Source: Christensenella sp. UBA1385 (lineage in GTDB: Bacteria > Bacillota > Clostridia > Christensenellales > Aristaeellaceae). From it: DNA of 12,118 bases. The DNA is taken from positions 2,047 through 14,164 of the forward strand of contig DBQV01000010.1 in the NCBI GenBank assembly GCA_002305755.1, given 5' to 3'. Under the pieces are notes generated by a model. The model was not told where the DNA came from. It did no database searches and worked only from the letters and a program-made list of their open reading frames with translations. Each line of letters begins with the position of its first letter. Position 1 is the first letter of the stretch. Made by a program: the position numbers and the translations under genes. Below are positions 1-7,279 of this stretch, piece by piece.

Positions 1-443
1 TCGTTCACCAGCGCCAGCGCGATGCCCAGCCGCTGCTTCATGCCCAGGGAAAACTGCTTCACCTTCTTGCGGCCCGTTCCGTCCAGCTCTACCTTCCTGA
101 GCAGGCTCTCCGCGTAGCCCTTTCGGGCGATGCCCAGCGCCGTGCACTTGTACGTCAGGTTTTCATGGGCGCTGCACTCAGGAAAAAGCCCCGGCGCTTC
201 TACCAGCGCCCCGATCCTGATGCCCGGCCGGCCAAAGGCCATCCTTTCGCCCCTTGCGTAGATCTCGCCCGAGGTCTTTACGATCTGGCTGTTGATCATC
301 TTCAGCAGCGTGGTCTTGCCCGCTCCGTTGCGGCCGATCAGGCCGTAAATATCCCCCTGCCGGATGTGCACGTCCGCGTCCTTCAGGGCATAGCGGCTGC
401 CGTATTTTTTGGAAAGCCCGCTCGTTCTCAGCAGTTCTTCCAC
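1..443 (-). CDS. ABC transporter ATP-binding protein, BcrA-like (partial, C-terminus beyond left edge)
   Basis: This is the ATPase subunit of an ABC transporter, probably one that works with a separate membrane permease outside the window. Only the first 147 residues are present. Visible motifs are Walker A GRNGAGKT at residues 37-44 and a degenerate signature SLGMKQR at about 132-138, which replaces the usual LSGGQ. FSLGM-type signatures are typical of the BcrA/lantibiotic-immunity branch. Walker B and the H-loop lie off the left edge. The start is a GTG (443-441): the translation MEELLRTSGLSKKYG begins there, and a GGGAGGA ribosome site sits a few bases upstream. No ATG in the same frame fits as well. 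It lies 86 bp downstream of dnaN on the same strand, but a strong hairpin separates the two. The substrate cannot be inferred; antibiotic or peptide export or immunity is only what the family suggests. Confidence 0.88.
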   Translation of the reverse strand, partial: MEELLRTSGLSKKYGSRYALKDADVHIRQGDIYGLIGRNGAGKTTLLKMINSQIVKTSGEIYARGERMAFGRPGIRIGALVEAPGLFPECSAHENLTYKCTALGIARKGYAESLLRKVELDGTGRKKVKQFSLGMKQRLGIALALVN

Positions 444-465
444 CTTCGTCCTCCCTGCGCACCAA

Positions 466-506
466 GGGCCGCGGCAGCGTTCACGCACGGCCGCGGCCCC
501 TTTTTT
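466..506 (+). terminator. Intrinsic terminator acting on the plus strand, between dnaN and the ABC ATPase
   Basis: A perfect 10-bp GC stem (GGGCCGCGGC at 466-475 pairing with 490-499) is followed by T6 at 501-506 on the plus strand and then an AT-rich tail. Both flanking genes are on the minus strand. Read on that strand the hairpin is followed by TTGG rather than a T-run, so it would be a weak terminator for dnaN. As drawn, it would stop transcription entering the 3' end of dnaN in antisense. Confidence 0.6.
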
Positions 507-529
507 ATTTTAATAATAGTTTAATTTTA

Positions 530-1642
530 TCACTCCGACACACGCACCGGCAGCACCAGATAGGTGTACTGGTTGCCCGTCACGGGGCAGATCACGCAGG
601 GGCTGACATTGGTGTTGAAGCGCATCGCCAGATCGGCCGTGTCGATGTTCTTGATCACGTCGCTCAGGTAACGGGCGCTGAAGGCGATGCTGAGGGGCGC
701 GCCCTCAAAATCGATCGCCACTCTCTCCACCACGCTGGAGCGCTCGGAGTTGGACATGATGGTCAGCGCGTCCTCCTCGATCTTCAGCTTCATCAGGTTG
801 CTGCTGTTCTCCCGGGCGATGACGCTGGCGCGCTCGATGGCCGTCATGATGGCGGCCTTGTCCACGCGGATGGCGGTCGTCCAGGCGGAGGGCAGGATCT
901 GCTTGTAGTTGATGAATTCGCCCGGGATCAGCGGGCAGTAGACCTTTGTTTTGCCAAAGCAGGCCATCAGGTGGGTCTGCGTGCAGTGCATCTCGATGGG
1001 CTCGGCGCTGTCCTCCACCATGCGGCTGATCTCGCCGATGATGGCGCCTGGCAGCACGCTGCTCACCATCTCCCTGCCCTGGGGCAGCTCGTGGCTCGCG
1101 GTCACCCGCTGCATGGCCAGGCGGAAGCCGTCCAGGCAGACGAAGCGCACGTCGTCCGCGTAGGTCTCCATCAGGCAGCCTGTCAGGATGGGGCGCAGGC
1201 CGTCGGTGGCGATGGCAAAGGTAACGCGGCTCACGGCCTCCTTCAGCCTGTTCTGGGGCAGGGTGGTCACATAGCCGCCGTGAATGTCCTCGATGTCGGG
1301 AAACTCGTCCGGGTTCAGGCACATCATCGTGGTCTTGTTGCCCTGCGAGGTGATCAGAGCGCTTCTGTTTTCATGGGTCTCAATGTTGATCTCGCCCGTC
1401 ATCTTGCGCAGCAGCTCGCTCAGCAGCTTTGCCGGCAGCAGCGCGCAGCCGTCCTCCGCGATCTGAGCGGGGCCGAGGGTCTTGATGCTCATCTCGCCGT
1501 TGGTGCAGGTCAGCTGCACGCCCTCGTCCGTGGTCTCGATGAACACGCCCTCGTAGGCGTCCTTCGAGGTCTTCACCGGCAGCGACCTGGTGACCAGATT
1601 CAGGCTGTGGTTGATGTCTTCGGCTTGTACGGTAAAACGCAT
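530..1642 (-). CDS. dnaN: DNA polymerase III subunit beta (sliding clamp)
   Basis: This is the ring-shaped processivity clamp of the replicative polymerase. The 370-residue length is normal for the family. It opens with MRFTVQAEDINHSLNLVTRSLP. The C-terminal region carries FSARYLSDVIKNI, then SPCVICP, and ends in YLVLPVRVSE. That last stretch matches the family's C-terminal segment that helps form the pocket for clamp-binding peptides. The ATG start (1642-1640) has AAAGGA at 1657-1652 with 9 bases of spacing. The upstream region has DnaA-box-like sites and a TAG repeat, so DnaA could influence this promoter. Upstream on the same strand is nagB and not dnaA, which breaks the common dnaA-dnaN order. 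Confidence 0.97.
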   Translation of the reverse strand: MRFTVQAEDINHSLNLVTRSLPVKTSKDAYEGVFIETTDEGVQLTCTNGEMSIKTLGPAQIAEDGCALLPAKLLSELLRKMTGEINIETHENRSALITSQGNKTTMMCLNPDEFPDIEDIHGGYVTTLPQNRLKEAVSRVTFAIATDGLRPILTGCLMETYADDVRFVCLDGFRLAMQRVTASHELPQGREMVSSVLPGAIIGEISRMVEDSAEPIEMHCTQTHLMACFGKTKVYCPLIPGEFINYKQILPSAWTTAIRVDKAAIMTAIERASVIARENSSNLMKLKIEEDALTIMSNSERSSVVERVAIDFEGAPLSIAFSARYLSDVIKNIDTADLAMRFNTNVSPCVICPVTGNQYTYLVLPVRVSE

Positions 1643-1692
1643 GGTGGCACGTCCTTTCGCAGCTGGGGTGGTAGTTATCTATAAGGCAGTGG

Positions 1693-1723
1693 TAGTAGTA
1701 GGGCCTGTGGAAACGGTGGATAA
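1693..1723. promoter_or_regulatory. DnaA-trio-like repeat with two tandem DnaA-box-like sites
   Basis: TAG is repeated three times (1693-1701), followed by GGCC, then TGTGGAAAC (reverse GTTTCCACA, one mismatch to TTWTNCACA) and GGTGGATAA (reverse TTATCCACC, one mismatch). Boxes, short GC spacer and TA(G/A) triplets in this order resemble the basal unwinding element described for Bacillus subtilis. Function is inferred from layout only. Confidence 0.5.
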
Positions 1724-1872
1724 GCCGTTTTCCGCCCGTGGCCCGCTCGGTTTTGGCGGTGGGCAGCCTGTTGAAAAAGGCCCGGGACCCCGTGGATGTT
1801 TTGGGGACAGAAGGCAGCCTGCCGGGGGACAGGACGGGAAGGGGGCCATTTGCCGCGCCCTGTGCGCGGGCC

Positions 1873-1894
1873 GCGGCGCTCTCCGCCGCTTTTT
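1873..1894 (+). terminator. Intrinsic-terminator-like hairpin on the plus strand inside the dnaN-nagB gap
   Basis: GCGGCG (1873-1878) pairs with CGCCGC (1884-1889) across a 5-base CTCTC loop and is followed at once by T5 (1890-1894). It points along the plus strand, where no gene is visible upstream. The left arm also belongs to a longer alternative stem, GGGCCGCGG (1868-1876) with CCGCGGCCC (1901-1909). Those are the same arm sequences as in the hairpin at 466-499. Confidence 0.45.
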
Positions 1895-1965
1895 CTTGTC
1901 CCGCGGCCCTCCCGACGGGCCGTGAACGGCCGGTTCCGGCCCTGTTCGGCGCCGCCGGGAAAGGC

Positions 1966-1997
1966 TTATCCAAACTGTCCACAGCCTGTGTGAAAAA
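1966..1997. promoter_or_regulatory. Second cluster of DnaA-box-like sites
   Basis: TTATCCAAA (1966-1974, one mismatch), CTGTCCACA (1975-1983, two mismatches) and TGTGAAAAA (1989-1997, full match to TTWTNCACA on the minus strand) lie within 32 bases. Further CCACA-type copies follow at 2002-2010 and 2056-2075. Confidence 0.45.
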
Positions 1998-2024
1998 GGG
2001 CTGTGGAAGGCGCAGGCCCTTCAT

Positions 2025-2044
2025 CCGGCCCCAAAAAGGGCCGG
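2025..2044. repeat. Inverted repeat, 7-bp stem, downstream of nagB
   Basis: CCGGCCC (2025-2031) and GGGCCGG (2038-2044) flank CAAAAA. It lies just past the nagB stop, read on the minus strand. It has no T-tail on either strand, so a role in ending nagB transcription is only possible. It is embedded among the DnaA-box-like sites. Confidence 0.3.
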
Positions 2045-2102
2045 GGAAAACATGACCGTCCACAGGCTTTCCACAGACGGAGCGGCGCGGCGCCGATCTT
2101 CT

Positions 2103-2822
2103 TTACAGCAGGGAAGCCGCTTCCTCATCCAGCAGGATGACGGCGTCCTGGTGCAGCTGAAGAATGCTGGCGGGGCAGGCCGGGCTCACGGGGCCGTAGA
2201 CCATGTCGCGCACGGCCTGGGCCTTGTTCTGCCCGAAGGCGCACAGCACCACCTGACGGGCCTTCATGATGCCGCCGATGCCCAGCGAAATGGCGCGCCT
2301 TGGCACGTCCTCTTCTCTGTCAAAGAAGCGGCGGTTGGCCTTGATGGTGCTCTCGGTCAGATCCACCACCTGGGTGCCGTAGCTGAAGCTCTCCGCCGGC
2401 TCGTTGAAGCCGATATGGCCGTTCTGGCCCAGCCCCAGCAGCTGCAGGTCGATGCCGCCGGCCCTGGCGATGGCCGCGTCGTAGGCGGCGGCCTCCTCCT
2501 CCATATCCTGCGCGGTGCCGGAGGGCACATGCGTCTCCTTCATGTTGACGCTGTCAAACAGCTGCTCGTTCATGAAATAGCGATAGCTGCAGGGATGCTC
2601 GCCCGAAAGCCCCACATACTCATCCAGATTGAAGCTGACGGCGTTTGAAAAATCGATCAGGCCCTCACGGTACCATTCGATCAGCTGCCTGTAGATGCCG
2701 ATGGGCGTGGAGCCTGTCGCGAGGCCCAGCACCGCCTCAGGTTTGGAAAGCAGCCTGGCCAGAAACAGGCCCGCTGCCGCCTTGCTGGCCAGCTGGGCGT
2801 TCTCATAAACGTGTACGTTCAT
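2103..2822 (-). CDS. nagB: Glucosamine-6-phosphate deaminase
   Basis: This cytosolic enzyme converts glucosamine 6-phosphate to fructose 6-phosphate and ammonia, feeding amino sugars into glycolysis. Motifs include GLATGSTP (sugar-phosphate binding), FNLDEYVGL with the catalytic-region Asp-Glu, GLGQNGHIGFNEP (catalytic His loop) and FGQNKAQAV near the C-terminus. The 239-residue length is close to Bacillus NagB. I chose the ATG at 2822 (MNVHVYENAQ). GGAGGT lies 9 bases upstream of it, while the ATG at 2831 abuts that site, and still earlier ATGs fall at or inside the promoter's -10 box. No nagA or transporter gene sits beside it, so it appears to be a lone gene with its own promoter, divergent from the exporter operon. 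Confidence 0.95.
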   Translation of the reverse strand: MNVHVYENAQLASKAAAGLFLARLLSKPEAVLGLATGSTPIGIYRQLIEWYREGLIDFSNAVSFNLDEYVGLSGEHPCSYRYFMNEQLFDSVNMKETHVPSGTAQDMEEEAAAYDAAIARAGGIDLQLLGLGQNGHIGFNEPAESFSYGTQVVDLTESTIKANRRFFDREEDVPRRAISLGIGGIMKARQVVLCAFGQNKAQAVRDMVYGPVSPACPASILQLHQDAVILLDEEAASLL

Positions 2823-2850
2823 CTCATTCATACCTCCATAGAGTATCATC

Positions 2851-2859
2851 ATTATATCA
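2851..2859 (-). promoter_or_regulatory. nagB promoter, extended -10 (TGATATAAT)
   Basis: Read on the minus strand, TG-A-TATAAT is a consensus extended -10. No good -35 is seen 16-18 bases upstream, which is common for extended -10 promoters. The expected RNA start is about 20 bases before the chosen nagB ATG. Confidence 0.6.
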
Positions 2860-2898
2860 TAAACGTGAAAATGAATACAGGTTCATGCGCCCGCGGCC

Positions 2899-2916
2899 TG
2901 TAAAATCTCGTTTACA
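2899..2916. promoter_or_regulatory. Palindrome, possible operator in the nagB/exporter divergent region
   Basis: TGTAAA (2899-2904) and TTTACA (2911-2916) form a perfect inverted repeat with 6 bases between. It lies between the divergent nagB and exporter promoters. A second one, TGTTT-TC-AAACA, is at 2936-2947. The symmetry suits a dimeric regulator. Which regulator, and which gene it would control, cannot be told. Confidence 0.35.
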
Positions 2917-2983
2917 CGGCGCCGATCTGCCGCATTGTTTTCAAACAGGTCACAATTTATGCGACTTTTGTTCCCACGATGGG

Positions 2984-2991
2984 TATACAAT
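2984..2991 (+). promoter_or_regulatory. Possible -10 element for the exporter operon
   Basis: TATACAAT lies 36 bases before the adaptor start. No recognisable -35 is found at 16-18 bases upstream, so the promoter would be weak or need an activator. Confidence 0.35.
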
Positions 2992-3026
2992 GAGGCGGTG
3001 GAAAGAATGGCGAAGGAGCGGGTGAC

Positions 3027-4614
3027 ATGAAAAAAACCCTGGGGAAAATATTCAAAATTCTGTTGATTTTATGCATAGTGGGCGGCCTTGCCTGGGGCGG
3101 TTACACCTATCTTGGGGGCCGGAAGGACGAAACGGCGGCGCCGGGGCTCGAGTACAGCCGCCTGCCCCTGACGCGCGGCACCCTCACGCAGCAGGTCACG
3201 GCCACGGGCGCGCTGGCCCTGCAGGATTCCGAGGCGCTGAAGGCCTCCGTCGCCCTCACGGTGGAAGAGATCCCCGTTTCGGCGGGCGACGCCGTGAAGG
3301 CGGGCGACAGGCTGATGAGCTTTGATCAGAGCGAGCTGTATGAGACCCTGCGCTCGCTCAGAGCCGGTCTTTCGCAGATCGACAGCGAGCTTCAGAGCCT
3401 CGCCGCGAAGGAGACGGATACCGAGTCCCTCACTGCCGGGCTCAGCGGCCGCGTGAAGGCCGTCTACGCTGAGGCGGGAGAGGCCGTCAGCGAAGTGATG
3501 GCGCGCGACGGCGCGCTGGCACTGCTTTCGCTGGACGAAAAAATGAAGATCACCGTGCCGGCGCAGGACGGCGCGCGGCCCGGCGACGAGTACAGCCTGC
3601 TGTCGGGCGGTTACAGATATACCGGCACCGTGACCGGGGTATCGGCAGATCAGATGACCCTCAGCTTCCCCGATACGCGCGTGCTGCCGGGCGACCGCGT
3701 GCAGCTGCTCTCGGGCGACGCCGTGCTGGCGGAGGGCCTGGCCGAGGTGAGCATGCCCTACCTCGTCACCGCCTATCAGGGCGGGCTGGTGGACAGTGTG
3801 AGCGCGAAGGTGAACGCCACCGTCACCCGCGCCACCCGCCTGTTTGAGCTGAGCCACCTTGAAAACACCGAGGATTACCGCCTGAAGCTCAAGGAGCGGG
3901 CCGACAGGCTGGAGGAGATCGAAAAGGCCCAGGCCCTGTATGAGGACCCGGTGCTCTACGCCCCGGAGGACGGCATCGTGTCGCTCGTCAGCGCGGAGGA
4001 GGGCCAGAGCCTTGAGGCCGACGCGCCCCTCGTCACCCTGCTCGCTCTGGGCAGCTTTGAGATGAACGTGACGGTGGACGAGCTGGACATCGGCTCCGTG
4101 CAGCCCGGGCAGAAAGCGCAGCTGGTCATGGACGCGCTGCCGGACGCCGTCTACACGGCCGAGGTCAGCCGCGTGTCGCAGCTGGGCGAAAGCTCCGGCG
4201 GCATTACCGGCTATGAGGTCAGGCTCAGCGTCTCGGGCGACGAGCGGCTGAAGGTGGGCATGAACGGCACCGCCACCATCGTCACGGGCGAGGCGCGGGA
4301 CGCGCTGCTGCTGCCGCTCACGGCCCTGCAGACGGACAAGCAGGGCAGCTACGTCTGGCTCTACCGCGAGGGCGCGGAAAGCACGCAGGAGGCCCCGGGC
4401 GTGAAAACCTATGTGCAGACCGGCCTGTCGGACGCGGACTTTGCCGTGGTGACGGACGGGCTTTCCGAGGGCGACGAGGTGATGGTGGTGCGCTCGGCTG
4501 TGTCGGAGAGCGAAGGCTTCAGTTTTAGCATGCCGGGCAGCATGCGTATGCCCTCGGACGGCGGCTTCCAGCGGCGCACGCAGCAGGCCCCGGGGCAGGG
4601 AGGCGGCGCGCCCA

Positions 4615-4622
<8 letters not shown>
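3027..4622 (+). CDS. Efflux adaptor subunit (MacA/YknX/HlyD family), enlarged
   Basis: This is the membrane-anchored extracytoplasmic adaptor of an ABC exporter. One N-terminal membrane segment spans about residues 10-29. A lipoyl-type half with VSAGDAVKAGDRL is at about 60-105, followed by a helical stretch (104-133). A second glycine/valine-rich module starts at GLSGRVKAV (138), and another half-motif starts at GGLVDSV (252) with a charged coiled coil at 282-305. The closing lipoyl half APEDGIVSLV starts at 312. Beta-barrel and membrane-proximal parts follow (VDELDIG, GMNGTATIV, LLLPLTAL), then a Gly/Gln-rich tail. At 531 residues it is far longer than MacA or YknX (about 370-380). The ATG has AAGGAG 8 bases upstream. 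It overlaps the ATPase gene by 8 bp. The family is clear; the substrate is unknown. Confidence 0.88.
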
Positions 4623-5291
<669 letters not shown>

Positions 5292-5292
<1 letters not shown>

Positions 5293-6467
5293 TGCAGTCC
5301 TTTTCCATGGCGCTCAAATCCATCGCGGGCAACCGCATGCGCAGCTTCCTCACGATGCTGGGCATCATCATCGGCGTGCTGGCCATCGTGGTGCTGGTGG
5401 CCATCGCGCAGGGCAGCTCCGACTATGTGACCGGCAGCATCGAGAGCCTGGGCACCAACATGTTCAGCGTGATGGTGCGGCCGCGGCGCGAAAACCCGCT
5501 CACGCTCTCCAAGCTCGACGACCTGGCTGCCGAGCCCTCCATCGCCCGCGTGGCCCCCACGCTGAGCTCCTCCGGCACCCTCAAGGCCGGGCTGACCCAG
5601 TATGAGGACGGCAGCCTGCTGGCCACCACCCCCGCCTACCCCGAGATCCGCGGCTGGACGCTGCGCAGCGGGCGCTTCCTCACGCAGCCGGACATCGACA
5701 ACCGCAGCTTCGTGGCCGTGCTCGGTCAGGAGGCGGCCACCGAGCTCTTCGGCACCCTGAACGCGATCGGCCAGAGCTTTTCCTATCAGGGCTACAGCTT
5801 CACGGTGGTCGGCGTGCTCGACGAGATCGGCACCAGCCTGCTGGGCTCGGGCGACAACGTGGTCGTCATCCCCTTCACCCTGGGCGAGCGCATCCTGAAA
5901 AGCCCCGGCATCAGCAACTTCTACGTCTCCGCGCAGGATCCGGACCATGTGACCGAAGCCGAGCAGTCCATCAAGGACTTTCTCGACAGGCAGTTTTCCG
6001 GCGGAGCCGCCGGCGACAGCAGCGCCTACAACGTCTACAACCAGGCCAGCGTGCTCGATACCCTGCAGCAGGCCACCGGCACCCTCACCATGATGCTCGC
6101 CGGCATCGCCGCCATCGCCCTGCTGGTGGGCGGCATCGGCATCATGAACATCATGCTCGTTTCCGTGTCCGAGCGCACGCGCGAGATCGGCATCCGCAAG
6201 GCCATCGGCGCCACCCGCGGGCGCATCCTCAGCCAGTTCCTCATCGAGGCCCTCGTGCTCAGCGTCATCGGCGGCCTGATCGGCCTGCTGTTGTCCGCCG
6301 TCATCCTCTACGTGCTGGAGCCCCTTTTGAGCATTTCCCTGTCCGTTTCCCCGCAGGTGGCCCTCATCGCCGTGGGCTTCTCCGTGTTCATCGGCGTGGT
6401 CTTCGGGCTCTACCCCGCCAGCAAGGCTTCCAAGCTGCGCCCCATCGAGGCGCTGCGCCACGAATAA
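5292..6467 (+). CDS. ABC exporter permease, MacB/FtsX family (YknZ type)
   Basis: This is the membrane subunit of the same exporter. The 391-residue protein has the MacB layout. TM1 is at about 19-40 (FLTMLGIIIGVLAIVVLVAI), followed by a large extracytoplasmic domain of about 220 residues. Three more segments lie at about 265-290, 316-342 and 356-376. The sequence ERTREIGIRKAIGATRG after TM2 and YPASKASKLRPIEALRHE at the end are family hallmarks. The ATG shares its A with the ATPase's TGA stop (TGATG), the usual sign of coupled translation. A GTG one codon earlier (5289) is possible but lies inside the overlap. No ATPase domain is fused, unlike proteobacterial MacB. The operon seems to end here. 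Confidence 0.93.
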
Positions 6468-6474
6468 AGACAAT

Positions 6475-6501
6475 CCGTCAAAGAACCAAGTTCTTTGACG
6501 G
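6475..6501. repeat. Perfect 12-bp inverted repeat after the exporter operon
   Basis: CCGTCAAAGAAC and GTTCTTTGACGG flank a CAA loop, starting 7 bases after the permease stop. There is no T-run after it on the plus strand. It could end or stabilise the exporter mRNA, or mark the edge of the repeat element. Confidence 0.6.
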
Positions 6502-6762
6502 AGGGGGAACCGGCCATCCGCCTTTTCGCTGCGCTCTCCGGGCGGCGGATGGGCTGGAGCTGAGCGCCGCCTGTTGCGGAACAAGCGAAGCGGGAGCCCA
6601 ATGAGTAAAGGAGCAGGCACAGCCTGCGACCATTGCGAATCAAGACTAAGGAGACCCGGGCTTTGCAAGGCTTGCGGCCTCGCCGCACATGTCGCCGAGG
6701 CCGATCATGATCAGAGGGCTTCGCCCTCCGATACCTCTCTGATATACTTTTTCGACAGCCTC

Positions 6763-6788
6763 GGGGTATTTCCTGAAGGAAATACCCC
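6763..6788. repeat. Perfect 11-bp inverted repeat with TGAA loop
   Basis: GGGGTATTTCC (6763-6773) and GGAAATACCCC (6778-6788) flank TGAA. It is followed by more C residues and then the AT-rich patch. The stem mixes GC and AT blocks, unlike the GC-only stems nearby. Confidence 0.55.
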
Positions 6789-6838
6789 CCAACCCCCCCA
6801 AAGGACTTTAATTTTATTATATTCAAACAGATCGTCAG

Positions 6839-6861
6839 AGAAGCGCCGCGGCGCTTCTTTT
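6839..6861 (+). terminator. Palindromic terminator-like hairpin before the atp operon
   Basis: A perfect 20-base palindrome (AGAAGCGCCG and its complement) ends in a T4 run (6858-6861). Folded, it gives about 8 bp with a small loop. It could separate exporter or repeat-element transcription from the atp operon. Confidence 0.45.
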
Positions 6862-6876
6862 CGCGCAAGGCGCGGC

Positions 6877-6905
6877 TTGCGCATCCTGCCGCGCGGGGAT
6901 ATACT
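6877..6905 (+). promoter_or_regulatory. Possible promoter of the atp operon
   Basis: TTGCGC (6877-6882) and TATACT (6900-6905) are separated by exactly 17 bases, about 90 bases before the first gene. The -10 is good and the -35 matches only in TTG. The -35 overlaps the right arm of the hairpin at 6863-6882. Confidence 0.4.
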
Positions 6906-6997
6906 GTGCCGGGCGCGGGCGGTGCGTGATGGTCGGAGCGGCTGACCGGATCTTACAAAACGCTTGAAAACACGCCCCAAGAGGAGTATCGTAACAG

Positions 6998-7279
6998 ATG
7001 GTTCTTCACGTGCTGGCTGCGCTGGCGGGCGTGGCTTTCGGGCTGCTGCAGGCGCGGTGGACGGTCAGGCTGGTCCTTCGCCTTGACGGGCCTTCGCGCA
7101 TGGCGCTGCCGCTGCTGCTCAAGATCGGGCTCTGGGCCGGCGTGATGGCCGCCCTGGCGCTCTGTGACGCCATGCTGCTGATCAGCTTCGCTGTCGCGGC
7201 GAGCCTGGCCATGATCGGCATGACGGTCTGCCTGTTCCTGAAATCGCGCCGGGATCAAGAGGGAGGTCAGTCTTTTTGA
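6998..7279 (+). CDS. atpI: Small membrane protein, ATP synthase subunit I-like (AtpI)
   Basis: This 93-residue hydrophobic protein opens the atp operon, where AtpI normally sits. Three likely membrane segments are seen: about residues 3-18 (LHVLAALAGVAFGLLQ), 36-54 and 58-81, with Arg/Lys-rich ends (RLVLRLDG, FLKSRRDQ). AtpI proteins are small Fo accessory proteins implicated in c-ring assembly or Mg handling. They diverge strongly, so the name rests on position and topology more than on sequence. It is shorter than typical four-segment AtpI. GAGGAG (6981-6986) lies 11 bases before the ATG, and the stop overlaps the atpB TTG start. An unrelated small membrane protein is possible. Confidence 0.65.
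   Translation: MVLHVLAALAGVAFGLLQARWTVRLVLRLDGPSRMALPLLLKIGLWAGVMAALALCDAMLLISFAVAASLAMIGMTVCLFLKSRRDQEGGQSF

Larger units (their letters stand above)
1643..2102. other. Candidate chromosomal replication origin (oriC) between dnaN and nagB; no gene seen
   Basis: This 460-bp stretch has no convincing coding sequence. Near the dnaN end it has an AT-richer patch (TTATCTATAA at 1675-1684), then TAGTAGTAG (1693-1701), a GGCC spacer and two abutting DnaA-box-like 9-mers. Near the nagB end it has TTATCCAAA (1966-1974), TGTGAAAAA (1989-1997, whose reverse strand TTTTTCACA fits TTWTNCACA exactly) and CTTTCCACA (2067-2075), plus weaker copies at 1975, 2002 and 2056. GGATAAGCC (1718-1726) and its reverse complement GGCTTATCC (1963-1971) face each other across the GC-rich middle. 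Location next to dnaN, clustered boxes and the trio-like repeat support an origin. High overall GC and the lack of an adjacent dnaA weaken it. No box is a perfect TTATCCACA. Confidence 0.55.
6468..6997. repeat. Gene-free stretch full of perfect inverted repeats; possible interspersed repeat element
   Basis: No credible gene is seen in these 530 bases. Perfect hairpins follow one another: 12 bp (6475-6501), 9 bp (6514-6522 with 6544-6552), 6 bp (6613-6627), 7 bp (6676-6682 with 6696-6702), 6 bp (6714-6728), 11 bp (6763-6788), a 20-base palindrome (6839-6858) and 7 bp (6863-6882). Between them is a C6-AA-C7 run (6785-6799) and an AT-rich patch (about 6800-6830). The composition differs from both flanking operons. 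The pattern suggests a mosaic of small mobile or repetitive sequences. Only copies elsewhere in the genome could prove that. Confidence 0.5.

Noticed and set aside
971..1684. Plus-strand open frame opposite dnaN
   Set aside because: Antisense shadow of dnaN; no good ribosome site and no recognisable domain.
1690..1895. Known structured RNA (RNase P, SRP RNA, 6S) ending at the plus-strand terminator
   Set aside because: None of the conserved sequence blocks of these RNAs could be found on either strand.
2823..2852. Longer nagB start
   Set aside because: The early ATGs overlap the -10 box or abut the ribosome site; the family N-terminus fits the start at 2822.
6785..6799. G-quadruplex on the minus strand (G7-TT-G6)
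   Set aside because: Only two G-runs are close together and they do not give four tracts of three G with loops, so a standard quadruplex is not supported.
6574..6945. Plus-strand frame of 123 codons with CDHC and CKAC pairs like a zinc ribbon
   Set aside because: It runs through the hairpin chain and the C-run, loses any protein-like pattern after the first 35 residues, and has no good ribosome site. The Cys pairs are probably chance.
6964..6992. Promoter TTGAAA-17-TATCGT directly before the atpI-like gene
   Set aside because: The -10 is poor and the spacer overlaps the ribosome site, leaving too little leader before the ATG.
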